DNA of 50,000 nt, taken from Symbiodinium natans. Its lineage: Eukaryota; Sar; Dinophyceae; Suessiales; Symbiodiniaceae. The stretch lies in NCBI GenBank assembly GCA_905221605.1, contig CAJNDS010002376.1, positions 1 to 50,000 of the forward strand, given 5' to 3'. Below are positions 30,497-41,922 of this stretch, piece after piece. The first letter of the stretch is position 1. Each line of letters starts with the position of its first letter. The notes below the pieces were generated by a model that was not told the DNA's origin, made no database searches, and worked only from the letters and a program-made list of their open reading frames with translations. Position numbers and translations under genes: made by a program.

Positions 30497-31793
30497 CATT
30501 CCCCACTCATTTACTGGCACCCTTTCCAAAGACTCCATAGAACCACCAGAACGCAGCGCTTACTGCAAAACGCAGACTACCGATGTAGAAGCATCTGCAA
30601 GCATGCAAGTAAAGGGACCATGCAACTTCAATCCTGGCCATGTGTGCACAACAAACTAGCACAGTTCCAGTTGTGTTTCTCACTGGCAAATGTCTAGGGT
30701 CTGGTTCCGTTTTGAAATGCCTAAACAGGATCCCATCATCATCCTCATCATCACCATCGACTGCACTGAGCCCGAAGATGCCCGAAGTCAGAATGGTCAT
30801 CAGTCATAAGCAACAAGACCGAGCTAGGCAGAAGTAAGGGTTTAGGCACTGACGCTGGTCAGGATGCAGCCAAATGCTGCAAGAAGACCAAAGCAAAAAC
30901 ACAGACCAAGTGGCTGCAGCCTGCAAACGTTGAAATCAAATTGCAATGCTACATGGCTAAGATGTAGTACACATGCATTGAGGGTTTAAAACATGTTCAT
31001 TTGACAGACCTTGGTTTTTAGTGGCTGTTGCGTTTGTGCGTTTCTCACACTTGATTTAGCAGCTTAGCACGGTATCGCGAGAAGTGCTTGCAGGAAGAAT
31101 AAAGAGCTGGTGAACAAGCGCACTTCCACGGTCCGCCCGTTTAACTTCCGCGGGGGTAGCGTTGCTTTGAATCGCCGTGCTCTTCTTTGTCTGCTCAACC
31201 TTTTGCAGCCAAGCACATGTCAATATTTGAAAGCTGCTTGGTTGGGCTTGGTGTGGGCCATGGCACTGACATCGACTGCGGCAACTCTTGGCGGCTCCGA
31301 CAGGCCATTCTCGAGATCCAATCGGGCTCATGACGGATGATGCGCCTTCCTTCGTCGTCTCCTGCCGGCCAATCTCGGCCTAATGGTGGTGGCTCCAGGA
31401 GGGTGGTGATCACTGACCCAACCAACTCCAGCTGGCAGCTGACGTCTCCCAGCCGCTTGACAAACTTCAAGCACAAAAGGATGCCACACGCCAATGTCAA
31501 AGATGAAGTGTTATCAGTGGTAATGCCGCATGCCACTCAACCGCGCAAGCAGGGACCGGCTCCGGCTGCAAGCCCCCCTTCAGCTCAGGAGTTTTAAAGG
31601 AGCCCGAGGGCTGTGCGCCTTCTAACCACCCCACTCCCATTTGCTCGACTCAGTTTTGCAACTCCAAGCCCAAGGCGACTCCTCAATCGGACGCTTCACC
31701 GGAGTGGGCTTCCAAGCGTTTCACATTCCACATTCCACCCGCTACTCATAACTGGGGGGCGCTTTATCAAAAAAACCGCAAACGCAGCGCCGC
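30497..31793. other. Copy-2-specific spacer, probable intron interior
   Basis: Similarity to copy 1 stops at about 30,496 and resumes at about 31,794. The 1.3 kb between has no recognisable gene and no resemblance to the matching 1.5 kb in copy 1. If the YHYH and Gly-X-Cys ORFs form one gene this is intron interior; otherwise it is intergenic. Confidence 0.5.
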
Positions 31794-32109
31794 TGCATCC
31801 AAGAGGCACTCGCTTGGACTTCTCACAGGGCACTCCGCCCTTCAGCGCACGGTAGTTGGACACCTAGTTGGACACGCTGGGGGTGGGGGAGAACCAAGAC
31901 TCCGTGATGGAAGACCCCAGACGAAGCGCCGAAACTCCATGTTGAATGACGTTAATGACTTTAATGAGAGATGTCCGGAAATTCCATGTCGGCCTTGCCC
32001 AGAACTTCGCCGCGAAGGCAAGGAGGCAGGAAGGGAGGAGCCAAGACCTGCAACAGCAGGATGGAGCATCGACCAGGATACAGCGCTGCACCCCCGCGTC
32101 AGGGTCTGA

Positions 32110-33063
32110 GACGACATACGGGAACGACCTCCGAACTGAGAAGCATCTGGGTCCCCGGCGGTGTAGTACTTGTACTCGCCAGTGACAGGGTCGATGGCAC
32201 CGTGGCATTCGTCCAACATCTCCTTTTTGACCTGAACCCCACCCTTGAATGGCGCCATGATCGGTGCGCCATCCATGGCCCAGCCAATCTGAACTTCTGG
32301 GCCCTCCTGCGACCATTGCTCTGGCCCACCTGACTTCCACCAAGCGCCCTTGGGGACCGGCACCCCCAAGGATCGGAGTAGACAGAGAGGAGGGGCATGG
32401 TAGTGGTAGTGGCCGAAGGTGTCGCCATGGCCTCCGCAGTTGTCGATCACCCAGGTCATCCCTTCGCCCGGGTGCTCATGAACGAGAAGCACGGAATTCA
32501 AGGCAACGCCCACCACACCCCCGTGAGCCTCCAGGCGCTGGACTGCTCGAGGCTGGCTGGGAGGAGCCGGCAGCCAAATCTTCAGGTCGCGCTCGTACGG
32601 AAGGAAAGGGGACTGCATCTTTGGCGATTTCTTGTTTCGATTGTTTCGCAGTCTACGCCCGGAGCCGCAGCCACAGCTGCCGCAGCTGCCACAGCTGCCA
32701 CAGGCGGTCGTGTTGCCGCCACAGCCGCAGCTACCGCAGCTACCGCAGGCGCCGCAGGCACCGCAGGCACCGCAGCCGCAGCTACCGCAGCTGCCGCAGC
32801 CGCTCGAGCGGCAGTCGGGCAGGTCGAAGCCGGGGTGATGACCAAAGGTGAACACATCAGTGCCATCCATCCTGGGCTTGTCCTTGTTGAAGCCGAGGGA
32901 ACAATACCTTGTGGCCGGACAATCAGCTGTCACGTGAAGCTCATCACCCTCTAGAGTGATTGTCCATCGTGCCGTGTCCCCACCCTCGCTGTGCTCGAAG
33001 GTCACGCTTGCGGCCAGAAAGGGCAGCAGCCCAACCAACAGCGAGGCAACCAAGGTCGCCATC
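32110..33063 (-). CDS. YHYH-domain protein with Gly-X-Cys tract, copy 2
   Basis: Nearly identical to the 18.7-19.6 kb copy. ATG at 33,063 opens a signal peptide ([19 protein letters not shown]). Next come the DOMON-like first half ([28 protein letters not shown]), a shorter Gly-X-Cys tract, the basic linker (RRLRNNRNKKSPK) and the YHYH domain with [18 protein letters not shown] and [14 protein letters not shown]. Differences from copy 1 are a few substitutions and in-frame gains or losses of Cys triplets. The exon probably ends near 32,110, because the two copies fall into different frames just downstream. It lies about 300 bases downstream of the NKAP stop codon on the same strand and is not nested in another gene. 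Confidence 0.85.
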
Positions 33064-33362
33064 GCAGAAACCGCACAGTTGGAAGATGATGGGGCTGAGC
33101 AGCTGGACCGAGCTGATTGGAGCACACAGAAAACAAAGTTGCCATGAGACACTCAACGCAGGTGCTGGCACAATCTAAACACATGGAAAGGCTGACCATC
33201 TCGACGGCACCTCAGATGAACTTCTTCTGCTCGCCCGTCGAGCTGAACCTGGACGAATCTGGACAAAGGTTCTGCCAAGGCCACCAGATCTGGGCAGCTC
33301 TGGGCGGCATGCTTCTGGTCCAGCGTCAAGCCGTCCCCGACGGCGGATGCAATCGCCTGAAG

Positions 33363-34357
33363 TCAACGTGAACTTGGTTCACCGCACCATGCTGCACCTC
33401 TCGCCGCAGCCTTCTGCCGCTTCTCCAGGAGTTCCCGCAACTCGCCGACCAAGGTCGCCTCGCGGTTGGCCTTCTCTTCGAAGTTGTACCTGGAGCAAAC
33501 TACAGAACAAGCGACCGCTTGGAGAAAACTCATGTCCCTGTCGCGCTCTGCCGTGCTTTTGCGCACATGGCAAGGGCTCGCTTCTCCTCTGCGGAGTAGA
33601 CCTGGTTCTCCTGAAATCGAGCTGTGCTGAACCAGGCAGTCTGTTGGGCATCCAATCAACACAACGCCAACACCAGCAATTGAATTTAATGCGTGTCCAC
33701 GCGCCCCTGTATCTCTCCATCTCTCCATCTCTCCATCTCTCCATCTCTCCATCTCTCCATCTCTCCATCTCTCCATCTCTCCATCTCTCCATCTCTCCAT
33801 CTCTCCATCTCTCCATCTCTCCATCTCTCCATCTCTCCATCTCTCCATCTCTCCATCTCTGCATCTCTCCATCTCTCCATCTCTCCATCTCTCCATCTCT
33901 CTATCTCTCTATCTCTCTATCTCTCTATCTCTCTATCTCCCTCTCTCTCTCTCTCTCTCTCCTAGCTGCGGCTGCATGTGCTTGAAGTGGGCTGCAGTCC
34001 TTTCGGATACGCACCGCATTCATGCGCCGGTGCCTTGAGCCACTCATGACCTGAGCCAAGCAAATGCGTGAATGGGAATGGGAATGGAAGGGCCGAATAT
34101 GATGGGGAATCTGCATAGCCCAGGTCTTCCAGGTTCTCGATATCATCGGCAGTGATGCCGACCTCTCCTCGTCGTGGGATACGCATACCGCTCTTCACGT
34201 ACCTGTGACCGTGCACTTGCAGATGCGCGAACTGTGCACTTGCTGATGCTTGCTGTCATTCTAGAGAATGGTATTGGCAGTGGACGGCCAACCGGCAAAC
34301 CCGAAAAGCTGGAGTGGCACTCGGCCATGGCGTCTCCCTCACCCGGGAGCAAGTAGC
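33363..34357 (-). CDS. NKAP: NKAP homologue, conserved C-terminal (SynMuv) domain
   Basis: NKAP proteins are nuclear factors linked to pre-mRNA splicing and transcriptional repression. Five exons close in phase. 34357-34321: YLLPGEGDAMAE (family motif ALLPGEG-AMA). 34202-34115: YVKSGMRIPRRGEVGITADD and IENLEDLGY. 34050-34000: VMSGSRHRRMNAVRIRK. 33610-33567: ENQVYSAEEKRALAM. 33489-33363: YNFEEKANREATLVGELREL then LEKRQ and the stop. Donors are GT, GC (after LGY), GA (after RIRK) and GT; all acceptors are AG. The domain matches NKAP end to end. The C-terminus is slightly shorter and more Ala-rich than in animals. The intron between RIRK and ENQVYS holds a 250-base ATCTCTCC microsatellite. Upstream low-complexity exons are listed separately. 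Confidence 0.9.
33712..33962. repeat. 8-bp microsatellite (ATCTCTCC)n grading into (ATCTCTCT)n and (CT)n
   Basis: About 24 units of ATCTCTCC with one GCATCTCT variant, then five ATCTCTCT units, then pure CT. It lies in an NKAP intron. Arg-Asp-Gly-Glu-Met-Glu frames across it are artefacts. Confidence 0.95.
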
Positions 34358-35189
34358 CTGACCAGGCCCACAACATAGCACAGGGCACCACACACTGTGA
34401 CCCAGCCTTACCATCCTTACCGTCCTTACGGTCCAGCCAGTCCTTGCAGTCCTTCAATCCCCCGTGACATCCTACCGAATCCTACCCAAGCAGCCTCCAT
34501 AGGAGCCCTTGCTCTGGGACATGTTGTTGATCAGCTCCTGGGAGTCGACATTCCCAATCCGTGCGCCAAGTGCGAACTGTGCGAAACCGCGCGAATGTCT
34601 GAAAATTCCATCTACATGTCACACACACACACACACACATTTTGTGACTCCAAGGCAGTCCTGCTGCGTCGCTGGCATGGGTCCAAAGCCTTCATCCTCA
34701 CCAAGCCCCTCAGAGCCCTCTCTACTGTCTGCTCTACTGTCTGCTCTCGGCATCTCCCAAGTTGGCACGAAACTCTACAGGAGAGCCGCATGTCACACTC
34801 ACACTCTCACACTTGGCGTGGGCGCTGCGTCAGTGGTCCTCGGAGTCGTAGTTGTAACCTGCTTGATAGGGAGCTACAGCTTGTGGAGCCTTTGGCCTCC
34901 TCTGGCCATGCTTAGAACAAGACCCCCCGGCCCACCAGCCCTACATGTTCAACTTCTCTGTACAGGAATCTGGGACTAAGGCGGTTTCGGACCGTGTCAC
35001 ATGCACCGGCACTCTGTCCCAAGACATTCTGAAGCGTTTAGGGACATCTGGTGCTTTCGGCAAACGCTTGCGCCTGCCGCGTACTTGGAATCACCAGCAG
35101 TGCTGGGACGAATTTCCACCCACTCCACCTGCAGTCCAGGTGTTGCTAGGATACCGTACAACCGTGAATTCGGCAAAGAATCTCAAAGC

Positions 35190-37440
35190 GCCTGCTCCTC
35201 CATGACAGTCTCTCCAGAGCTGCTGTCGTCATCCTCGGATGCCGACAAAAACCTTGAAAAAACATGCACAGTATGGCGAAAACTCTGGCAGTGCGAGTCC
35301 TCGTCGCTTGAGGGCGACGACTCCGATGAGGACTCTTTCTTTTTCTTTTTCTTCTCCTTGGCTACTTGTGTGTGTGTGTGCCAAGGAGGATTGAACTCTG
35401 TCTGTGAGAGCGGCTGCATGTGCAGCATGGTGAAAAAACTGACAGTTGAGTCTAAACGTTTGTGCCGGCGTACCATAGCCTCAACTAATGGCTTGCCATG
35501 CATTCCTGTGAGACTTCTGCAGCTGGGATGCCTTTGTTCATGCGACTTACAACTTCTGCAATTGCGGGACTGCAGATTGGGTGCTACCCAAGGCACAATA
35601 AACTGGTGTATCCCTAACGGGTTTCCGGCTGACGGCCCCGGGTTGCATCCACACCAGCTTGCCAGTAGGGGCTTTGATCTCTTGGCATCTCCATGACGGG
35701 ACATACTATTCAGTCATGGCATGTGTCTTGGCCCTCTGCGGGGAACAAGGCGAACAAAGCGGACCCTGATAAGGGTCGCAAAAGTGACAGTCAAATCTGT
35801 GAAGTCTCCCACAACCCCTGGGATTGCAAAGGTACCGAAAGGTACCGCCTGCTATTGGCATCATCAGTCCCCACGTTTGACAAGACAAATGAATGTGGCG
35901 GCATGGGCACACCTTGCTGATGCCTCCTCAAGCTCAGGAATGTACCTTCTTCTCCTTGCCTTTGCTTTTTTCTTTTTCCTTTCAGGCTAAACTATTGCAA
36001 TGCTGGTCTAGTCGCCGACAAGCACATCAGCCCATGTGGCTGATGCTTACAATGATTACTGATCGTAGATGCAGTTTGCGCGCAAGAATTTATCATTATC
36101 AGGGGGTACAAGGGTACATAGGTGCAGTACTTGAGAGGCAAGCCGGTGCCAACGAAAGCTACAGCAGGAGCACGCATACTTCAAGAGCGTCGTGACCACG
36201 CGCAGCATCCTGCCTCCCCTGCCCCTTGGGCAGAGAACAGCGCAGTACACTCCACAATGCCCGCAGCGCATGCGTGGCTCACGTGTTCCACGAGCACGAT
36301 GTGTGCAAGCAAGCGTACACACAACCAAGATAAGCAATCGTGAGCACATGCACGCACTGCCAGAAGCGGCTATCGGGTTCATGGAAATGAGTTTGGCCAG
36401 GCATTGCATACAGGCTTCCACGTGCACGCAAGAAGGCATCTGCATTTAAAGAGCCCGAGCCGAGTGCTCAAGGATACGTGCATGCGCAGTTCACATGCGA
36501 GCATGCAGGCAGGTGTGCACACGCAAGCAGGCGCAATTGTGTCAGGGTGGTTGCACAAGCAAACACGTGCTTGTTCGTACAGCAGTCGAGCGTGCGTGGA
36601 ACACAACGGCGTATCCTGACATAGTTACCAAGCACATCATGCCCAAACCCAAGCCACCAGGCTCAAGCATTCCCCACGTCGCCAGCAAAACGGAGAACTC
36701 ACGTTCTGCATGCGCATGTCGTGAGTCCAGGGCCTAAAACAGACTGCTATGCTGTGAGTGAAGTGATCGACACTAGCGCAACAAGTTGCAATGCCTAAGA
36801 ATGGTATACCTTGTCCTTGGCGACATGACTAATTTAAATTTGTGCAAAGTCCACCCAAGACTTTTGAAGCTGCACGAAGCGGGACGACACACACACACAC
36901 ACAGACCGGACTCTCCGTCACGTCCCCTTTCTGCCTTCTTGACCTTCTCGTCCTTTGCCTCCTCCTTCTCCTCCTTCTTTTCCGCTTCCTTCTTCTCTTT
37001 CTTCGTCTTCTTGCTCTGCTTATCGTCAACTTCCTCCATCTCCTCCTTTCCTGCTTTCTTGTCCTTCTTCGTCTTGTCCTTTTTCTCTTTCTTTTCCTTC
37101 TTCTCGTCCTTCAAAGAACGACCGAAAGATCACGCAGCTTGAGTTCCGAAGGAACTTGCTGCAGCTCCTTGTCCTCCGTACCTTTTGTCTCCTTCTCTTT
37201 CTCCTTCTCTATCTTCTTCAGCTCCTCTTGATGAACTGCGCACATCATTGTGCCAGTCTGCATTTTGCTCACATGGCCCAGTCCTTGGATTCCGTCTTCA
37301 TTGCCTGCGCGAGCAAGCTATGCATTTCGCTTGAACCTGGAGATGATCATGTTCTGAACCTGGATCTGTGTTCTTGTCATCGACTAACCGGCGGCCTTCT
37401 TGATGTTGTCTTGGAACCGGTCATTTCGTTTGTGCTCCTC
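35190..37440 (-). CDS. Lys/Glu- and Ser-rich exons, probable N-terminal half of the NKAP homologue
   Basis: Exon-like minus-strand segments: 37440-37389 (EEHKRNDRFQDNIKKAA, acceptor GCGAG, donor GTTAGT), 37304-37273 (NEDGIQGLGH, donor GTGAGC, phases match), about 37224-37125 (ELKKIEKEKEKE) and about 37110-36920 (KDEKKEKKEKKDKTKKDKK, then EEVDDKQSKKTKKEK). Further down are 35990-35950 (Lys/Arg-rich) and about 35375-35190 (KEKKKKKKESSSESSPSSDE, then SASEDDDSSSGE). NKAP proteins have exactly such charged, Ser-rich N-terminal halves before the LLPGEG motif, and order and strand agree with the NKAP core at 34.4 kb. Low complexity makes homology uncertain; one or two separate genes are possible. 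Confidence 0.45.
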
Positions 37441-37449
37441 CTCGCATCA

Positions 37450-38900
37450 GCAAGTTTAGAGTGCCCAGCGACACTGGACAGTCACCAGGAGTCCAGGACT
37501 CTCCACCAAAAGGGAGGCTTGGCTTTGTCAGTGTACGGGCAGGCGCCTTTGTCATCTGAGCCGGTGCCTGACACGAGGCACAGCAGCATGCGCAGCAGCA
37601 TGCGGCCCCCGGTTGCTACTGGCTGAAAAACAATGCCAACAATGGGCCATATGCCTCTGCTTCTGGCTGCGTCTCCCGCTGCGGCGAAGGAGAGCGAGGG
37701 TACATTGTCCTTTGCCAAGAGAGCAAAAAGAGAGCAAAGGACAAAGGGGGAAGATCATGGGAGTCGGCTGGGGCTTCGGCAGGAACGAGAAGAAAGCTTT
37801 GCTCCTCATTGCTGTCCGATCCAGAAGCCATGCCTCGCCCATATGTGGCATGTCATAGAATTTAACATAACGTCATCCCGGCTCATTGTTTCGAAAGAGA
37901 TCCGTGACATGCTCCTGCAGACGCATCATCAAATCCAGCAACAGGCCGCGAAAAGCAGTCGCTTCCGGATTTGTTTGGCGCTTTGCTGTGCAGTCACTAC
38001 TATTTGCAGTCACTGACAGCACGCCGGTCACCGACGACTTCAAAGCAAACAAAAACTCGTTCCGAAAGGCTGAGGCGCATCTTTGCCGGGGCACGTCTTT
38101 TTTGAGTACTGTGCAGTCGGTTTCGCTGTGCAGGCCAAGGCGCTATTTTTTGGGGAGAGAGTCTTCATGTTAAGATACACAGGAAACAGCGTTTCCAAGT
38201 AAACATTCACAGTAAGGTGAGGTCTTCCCATGAAAAATCGAAGAAGTAAAGGTTTTGCGATTAGAACACTGAATTTGAGGGAAAAGATGTTGTTTCCTTC
38301 TTACATTCAGAGGAAAAAGTTCCTCTGAAATACAGAGGAAATAGAGGTTTTCCGATAACAATTTTAAGGAAACTGAGGTTATCCCATTAAACATACAGGA
38401 GATACAGGTTTTGTACAGAAGAAATTGTTTTCTCCTTGAAAAAGGAAGGCAATAAGGGCTTTTGATGGAGAGGAATTCCTGAAATTCAATAGAGGCCATA
38501 AACGTCTCCGCCAAAAGAAAAAACAAAGGATGCAAGCACCCCCCCCCCCCCTCTCTCCCGTTTGCAAAGGCTTGGATTTGAAAAGCGGGCGAGCTTCAGG
38601 GCGCGCACGCCCCCGCCCGCCGTTTGCAAACACAGTGGGGAACAAGACTCGCATGTTTTCTTGACGCAAGTCCTCAACATGGTTTGATCTTCACATGTAA
38701 AGCAAGCTTAAGTTGCCAGGCTTGAAAACAAACAAAAAGCAGCGCGCAGGGCACATGTTGTTCTTGGTTGTGCTGTCGCTGGTGTCTATACCTCATTCTG
38801 ATTTTGGATATGATTCAATAGCAACATTTGAATTTATATCGATGTTCAAGTGTACATATCAGGAGCTAGCATGGCCTCTTCGAACTCTGCCCGCCAGGTG
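37450..38900. other. No confident gene
   Basis: A minus-strand frame at about 37,831 starts MASGSDSNEEQSFLLVPAEA and could be a first exon, but nothing follows it convincingly. At 38,165-38,500 a degenerate AT-rich repeat recurs with a period of very roughly 35-40 bases (TACAGAGGAAAT, GAGGTTTTCC and variants). A C9-C10 run lies at about 38,541. Confidence 0.35.
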
Positions 38901-38910
38901 TCAACCTCGC

Positions 38911-39730
38911 CTATACGGAACGAGGGGACACTGCAGACGCTTGAAGTCTTGAATGCACCCGCATCGGTGCCTTTCCCCTTCCCCTTCGAGGCCCGCTCAG
39001 GTGAGCGCCTCGAACAGCCACAGCATCGACAAGGCCTTCAGAAGCCTTATAAGAAGCCATAAGAAGCCTTATAAGAAGCCTTAAGAAGCCTGAAAACGTC
39101 ACACGCCTGACGGGCGACTCGGAGAGGCGCTTGCTTTCAACCTTCAGATCTGATGCAGGATTCAGGAGTCGATGAGTGTTCAACACGTTGATCATCCGCT
39201 TGGTCCTGCGGAATATCGTGAATGTTCTCGAGTCCGAGCTTCGAAAGCCCACAGCAGAAAGGCTGGAAACGCGCATGCTGAGCACCCAAGCGGGCCGATT
39301 GATGAATCCTGAGATCGCCAGGTGGTGGACTCGTGACACTGGTGACAGCAACGGAACTGCCGAGTCGCGTGGAGGAGGCTCTGGCGATGGCGACGGGGTG
39401 ACGCTAACCTCGGAGTCTCTCAGGGGAAACTCAAGAGGATTTGGTCCTCGAACCAGGTTTTGGGCTCGCCGAACGCCCCGCGCTGGCCTCTGCGATTATT
39501 CCACAACATCTTGCACGCCGCAGATCCTTGAGCTTCAAGTGCTCTCGCCGTGCGTCTTGCCCTTGGCTGGGTCCGGGGCTTGGGGGATGAACTTTTCCTG
39601 GCTCTGCGCACGCCGGATTGCAACAGGGGCAAGCATGTCCAAGCATGGCAAAAGCATGTCAGTCTCCACCTGGCTCGTTTCTCTGAAGAAGAGGAAGACG
39701 AGGACTGGCACAAGACAAACATCTGAATCG
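38911..39730 (-). CDS. Possible exons of an unidentified gene
   Basis: Minus-strand segments with protein-like composition include a Ser/Pro-rich stretch, RDSEVSVTPSPSPEPPPRDS, near 39,330-39,425; PVAIRRAQSQEKFIPQAPDP near 39,550-39,640; and RTFTIFRRTKRMINVLNTHR near 39,165-39,240. They are in different frames and would need splicing. No family recognised. Confidence 0.25.
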
Positions 39731-39795
39731 TCCCCGCAACATTCTCTCGTGCCCCGCCTGCTTTCGCTTTCTCGGTGCGGTCATGGCAAGCCAAC

Positions 39796-39868
39796 GAGTC
39801 TACACTCAGAGGAGTCTACTTACAGTCTACCTACAGTCTACTTGCAGTCTACTTACAGTCTACTTACA
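39796..39868. repeat. 12-bp minisatellite (AGTCTACTTACA)n
   Basis: Six tandem units with T/C and A/G variants. Confidence 0.85.
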
Positions 39869-40125
39869 GCTCTGGCTCTGAAGCGTAGCAGTCGAGTGCA
39901 TCTCTGGAGTCTCCTCTCCCATTCAATGGGGCAGCAAGGGGGGGGTCACAACGCCGCTACAAATCAGAGTAACAACAGTCGCAGTTGCACCCAACAGCCT
40001 CAAAGCACATGTGTGCATTTTCTCTATTGTTGAGAAGTCAGCTGATATCAATGCTCTCAGGATCACGTGATGTCTTTGCAGATCGGCAGCGGCACAGTGT
40101 CTCTGCGTGAGTGACACTCTCAAAG

Positions 40126-41221
40126 CTAAAGAGAAGACACCGTGAGAACACATGCTGTTGAAAACACGCGTTCCTCTCTCTCTTTCTCCTTCTCTCTTTG
40201 GAGTCCCTCTCCCTGTTCTTTAGCACACCCTTCCATCTTTGCTCTCATATCACTCGCCGCTTTCACTTTCTTCACCATGGAGAGCATGGCGGAGCACACA
40301 GCGAAAGCCATGAGGGCCATGATGTTGTGCACTTAAGGCCACAAAGGCCACATGCCCAGTGTCATCATGCCCACTGCCCGCAGCGCAAGCATCTGGAGAC
40401 ACCGCACACATCAGAGACATGTGCTGTAAATGGTGGAGGGAGGGGCGGCTCTCCGTTAGCACTGATCCGCGAACGCTCCTTGCCTGCCTAATTTTGCTCA
40501 TTTCCTTCGGAAACGCATCTTTGCTGGGAACAGATGACAGGACAAAAATTTCGGCACGTCGCGTCGGCAACCCCTTGCCTCAGAAAACAACTGACATAGT
40601 CGACACACATCGCTATGCGTAGCTACGCGAAGCTCTTCCGCATCAGTGGAAGACCAAAAAAGAACTTCAGGATTGGCACGACGGCAGTGCCTGGAATTGT
40701 CAACCCTAATAATGTTACGAGGGCACCTCCCTGTCAACACACCGGCCACGACTTGGACGAAGCAGCGTAGGGCAGATGCGGGGCGCAGGACATGCACCAG
40801 TCTGGGTTAAGCGTGAAACTTCAAAGTGCCTCATCTGCTCAGCTGCTTCGCGCTTTAAAGACTGCACTTCGGCCGTGGCCTGGGAGGGCCCAGAGCTGCC
40901 CGACACCACCGACACCAGCATGCCCAACCCTGGCAGCTTTCGCAACGTCTCACGACACCCTTCACATACCTTCACCGTTTAGGAGGAGGAAAGTCGAGGA
41001 AAGTTGAAGAGAAATCACGGTTTACAAAAGTTGCAAAAGCCTGGCCCTGGCTCGGGACGCTCGTCGCGGGGGAAGTGAAGGCCCAGAACTGCATAAGTAA
41101 TGCATACGAAATGCATACCGGTACCAAGCACAAAAACGATTTCAAAAGCTTTCTCTACCTTCCCACAGCTCCTTTCAGAGCGTTGGAAGTGACTCTGCAC
41201 ATTGCGGGCACGCTCGCCCAA
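40126..41221 (-). CDS. Possible exons of an unidentified gene
   Basis: Three minus-strand segments resemble coding sequence: FEIVFVLGTGMHFVCITYAV (near 41,090-41,150, hydrophobic), VCEGCRETLRKLPGLGMLVS followed by SLKREAAEQMRHFEV (near 40,810-40,975), and IMALMAFAVCSAMLSMVKKV with a charged helix after it (near 40,200-40,325). They could be exons of one membrane-associated protein, but no splice phases were established and no family is recognised. Confidence 0.25.
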
Positions 41222-41299
41222 TCAGAACCTATTCTAAGCAGTCGGGCTGCTTTGAACCTGAAGCTATCACATCTGCCACATCTGCCATATCTGCCATAT

Positions 41300-41920
41300 C
41301 TGCCACCCTAACTGCGAGTTGCGAATTCAGGCAGTGCACAACATGTGACTCTGGAGCCCGACAGCTGCTTTGCAACGCTTCAATAACTCACTGCATTCAT
41401 TCTGCTCAACGCGCTCCCAAGGCCAAGCGAAGAAGCTTCTGGGGCCTATCGGCCCACTAGCACTTACAATGCCGCGAGAACGCTGTGACACAGAAAGGTC
41501 CACACACACACAGAGACACAGAGAAGACACACAAAAGGCGCAAAGAACGCACACAAAATCCACACAATGGCATGGGCAGCAGGGGGCGCCTCAAAGCATG
41601 ACGCGGCTCTGGCCTGGAGCCATCAAGACGCCGATGGTGCCTCAGAGAGAACACATTAGACACTTAGAGAAGGCGCGAGAGCAGGAGGTGCGCACCTAGT
41701 ACGGATGAGAGGCAAACATTCTCGAGCATTCAGCGTTCTCGTAGGCAACCCAACGGGGTTAAATCTAAATCCCGTTGAGTGACGATGAATACTCTTGCAC
41801 CGCTCCACACAGTCTTGCTTGTGTACGTGTGTAAGCCGGAGTGGCCTTGCACTCACTGCTCTGATATGCTCTGATTCTGTGGAGCCAAGAGAGGAACTAA
41901 TTTTGCAGAGAGCTGCGCTG
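41300..41920. other. No recognisable gene
   Basis: Downstream flank of the EF-hand gene. It contains a short ATCTGCCAC/ATATCTGCC repeat at about 41,268-41,308 and a CACACA-rich stretch at about 41,500-41,560, and no exon I can support. Confidence 0.4.
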
Positions 41921-41922
41921 CT

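Noticed and set aside
33363-33985. Arg-Asp-Gly-Glu-Met-Glu and Ser-Ile-Ser-Pro-Ser-Leu-His repeat ORFs.
   Set aside because: They translate the ATCTCTCC microsatellite in an NKAP intron.
36773-36915. Cys-Val-Cys-rich continuation of the Lys/Glu-rich exon.
   Set aside because: It translates a CACACA microsatellite beyond a likely GT donor.
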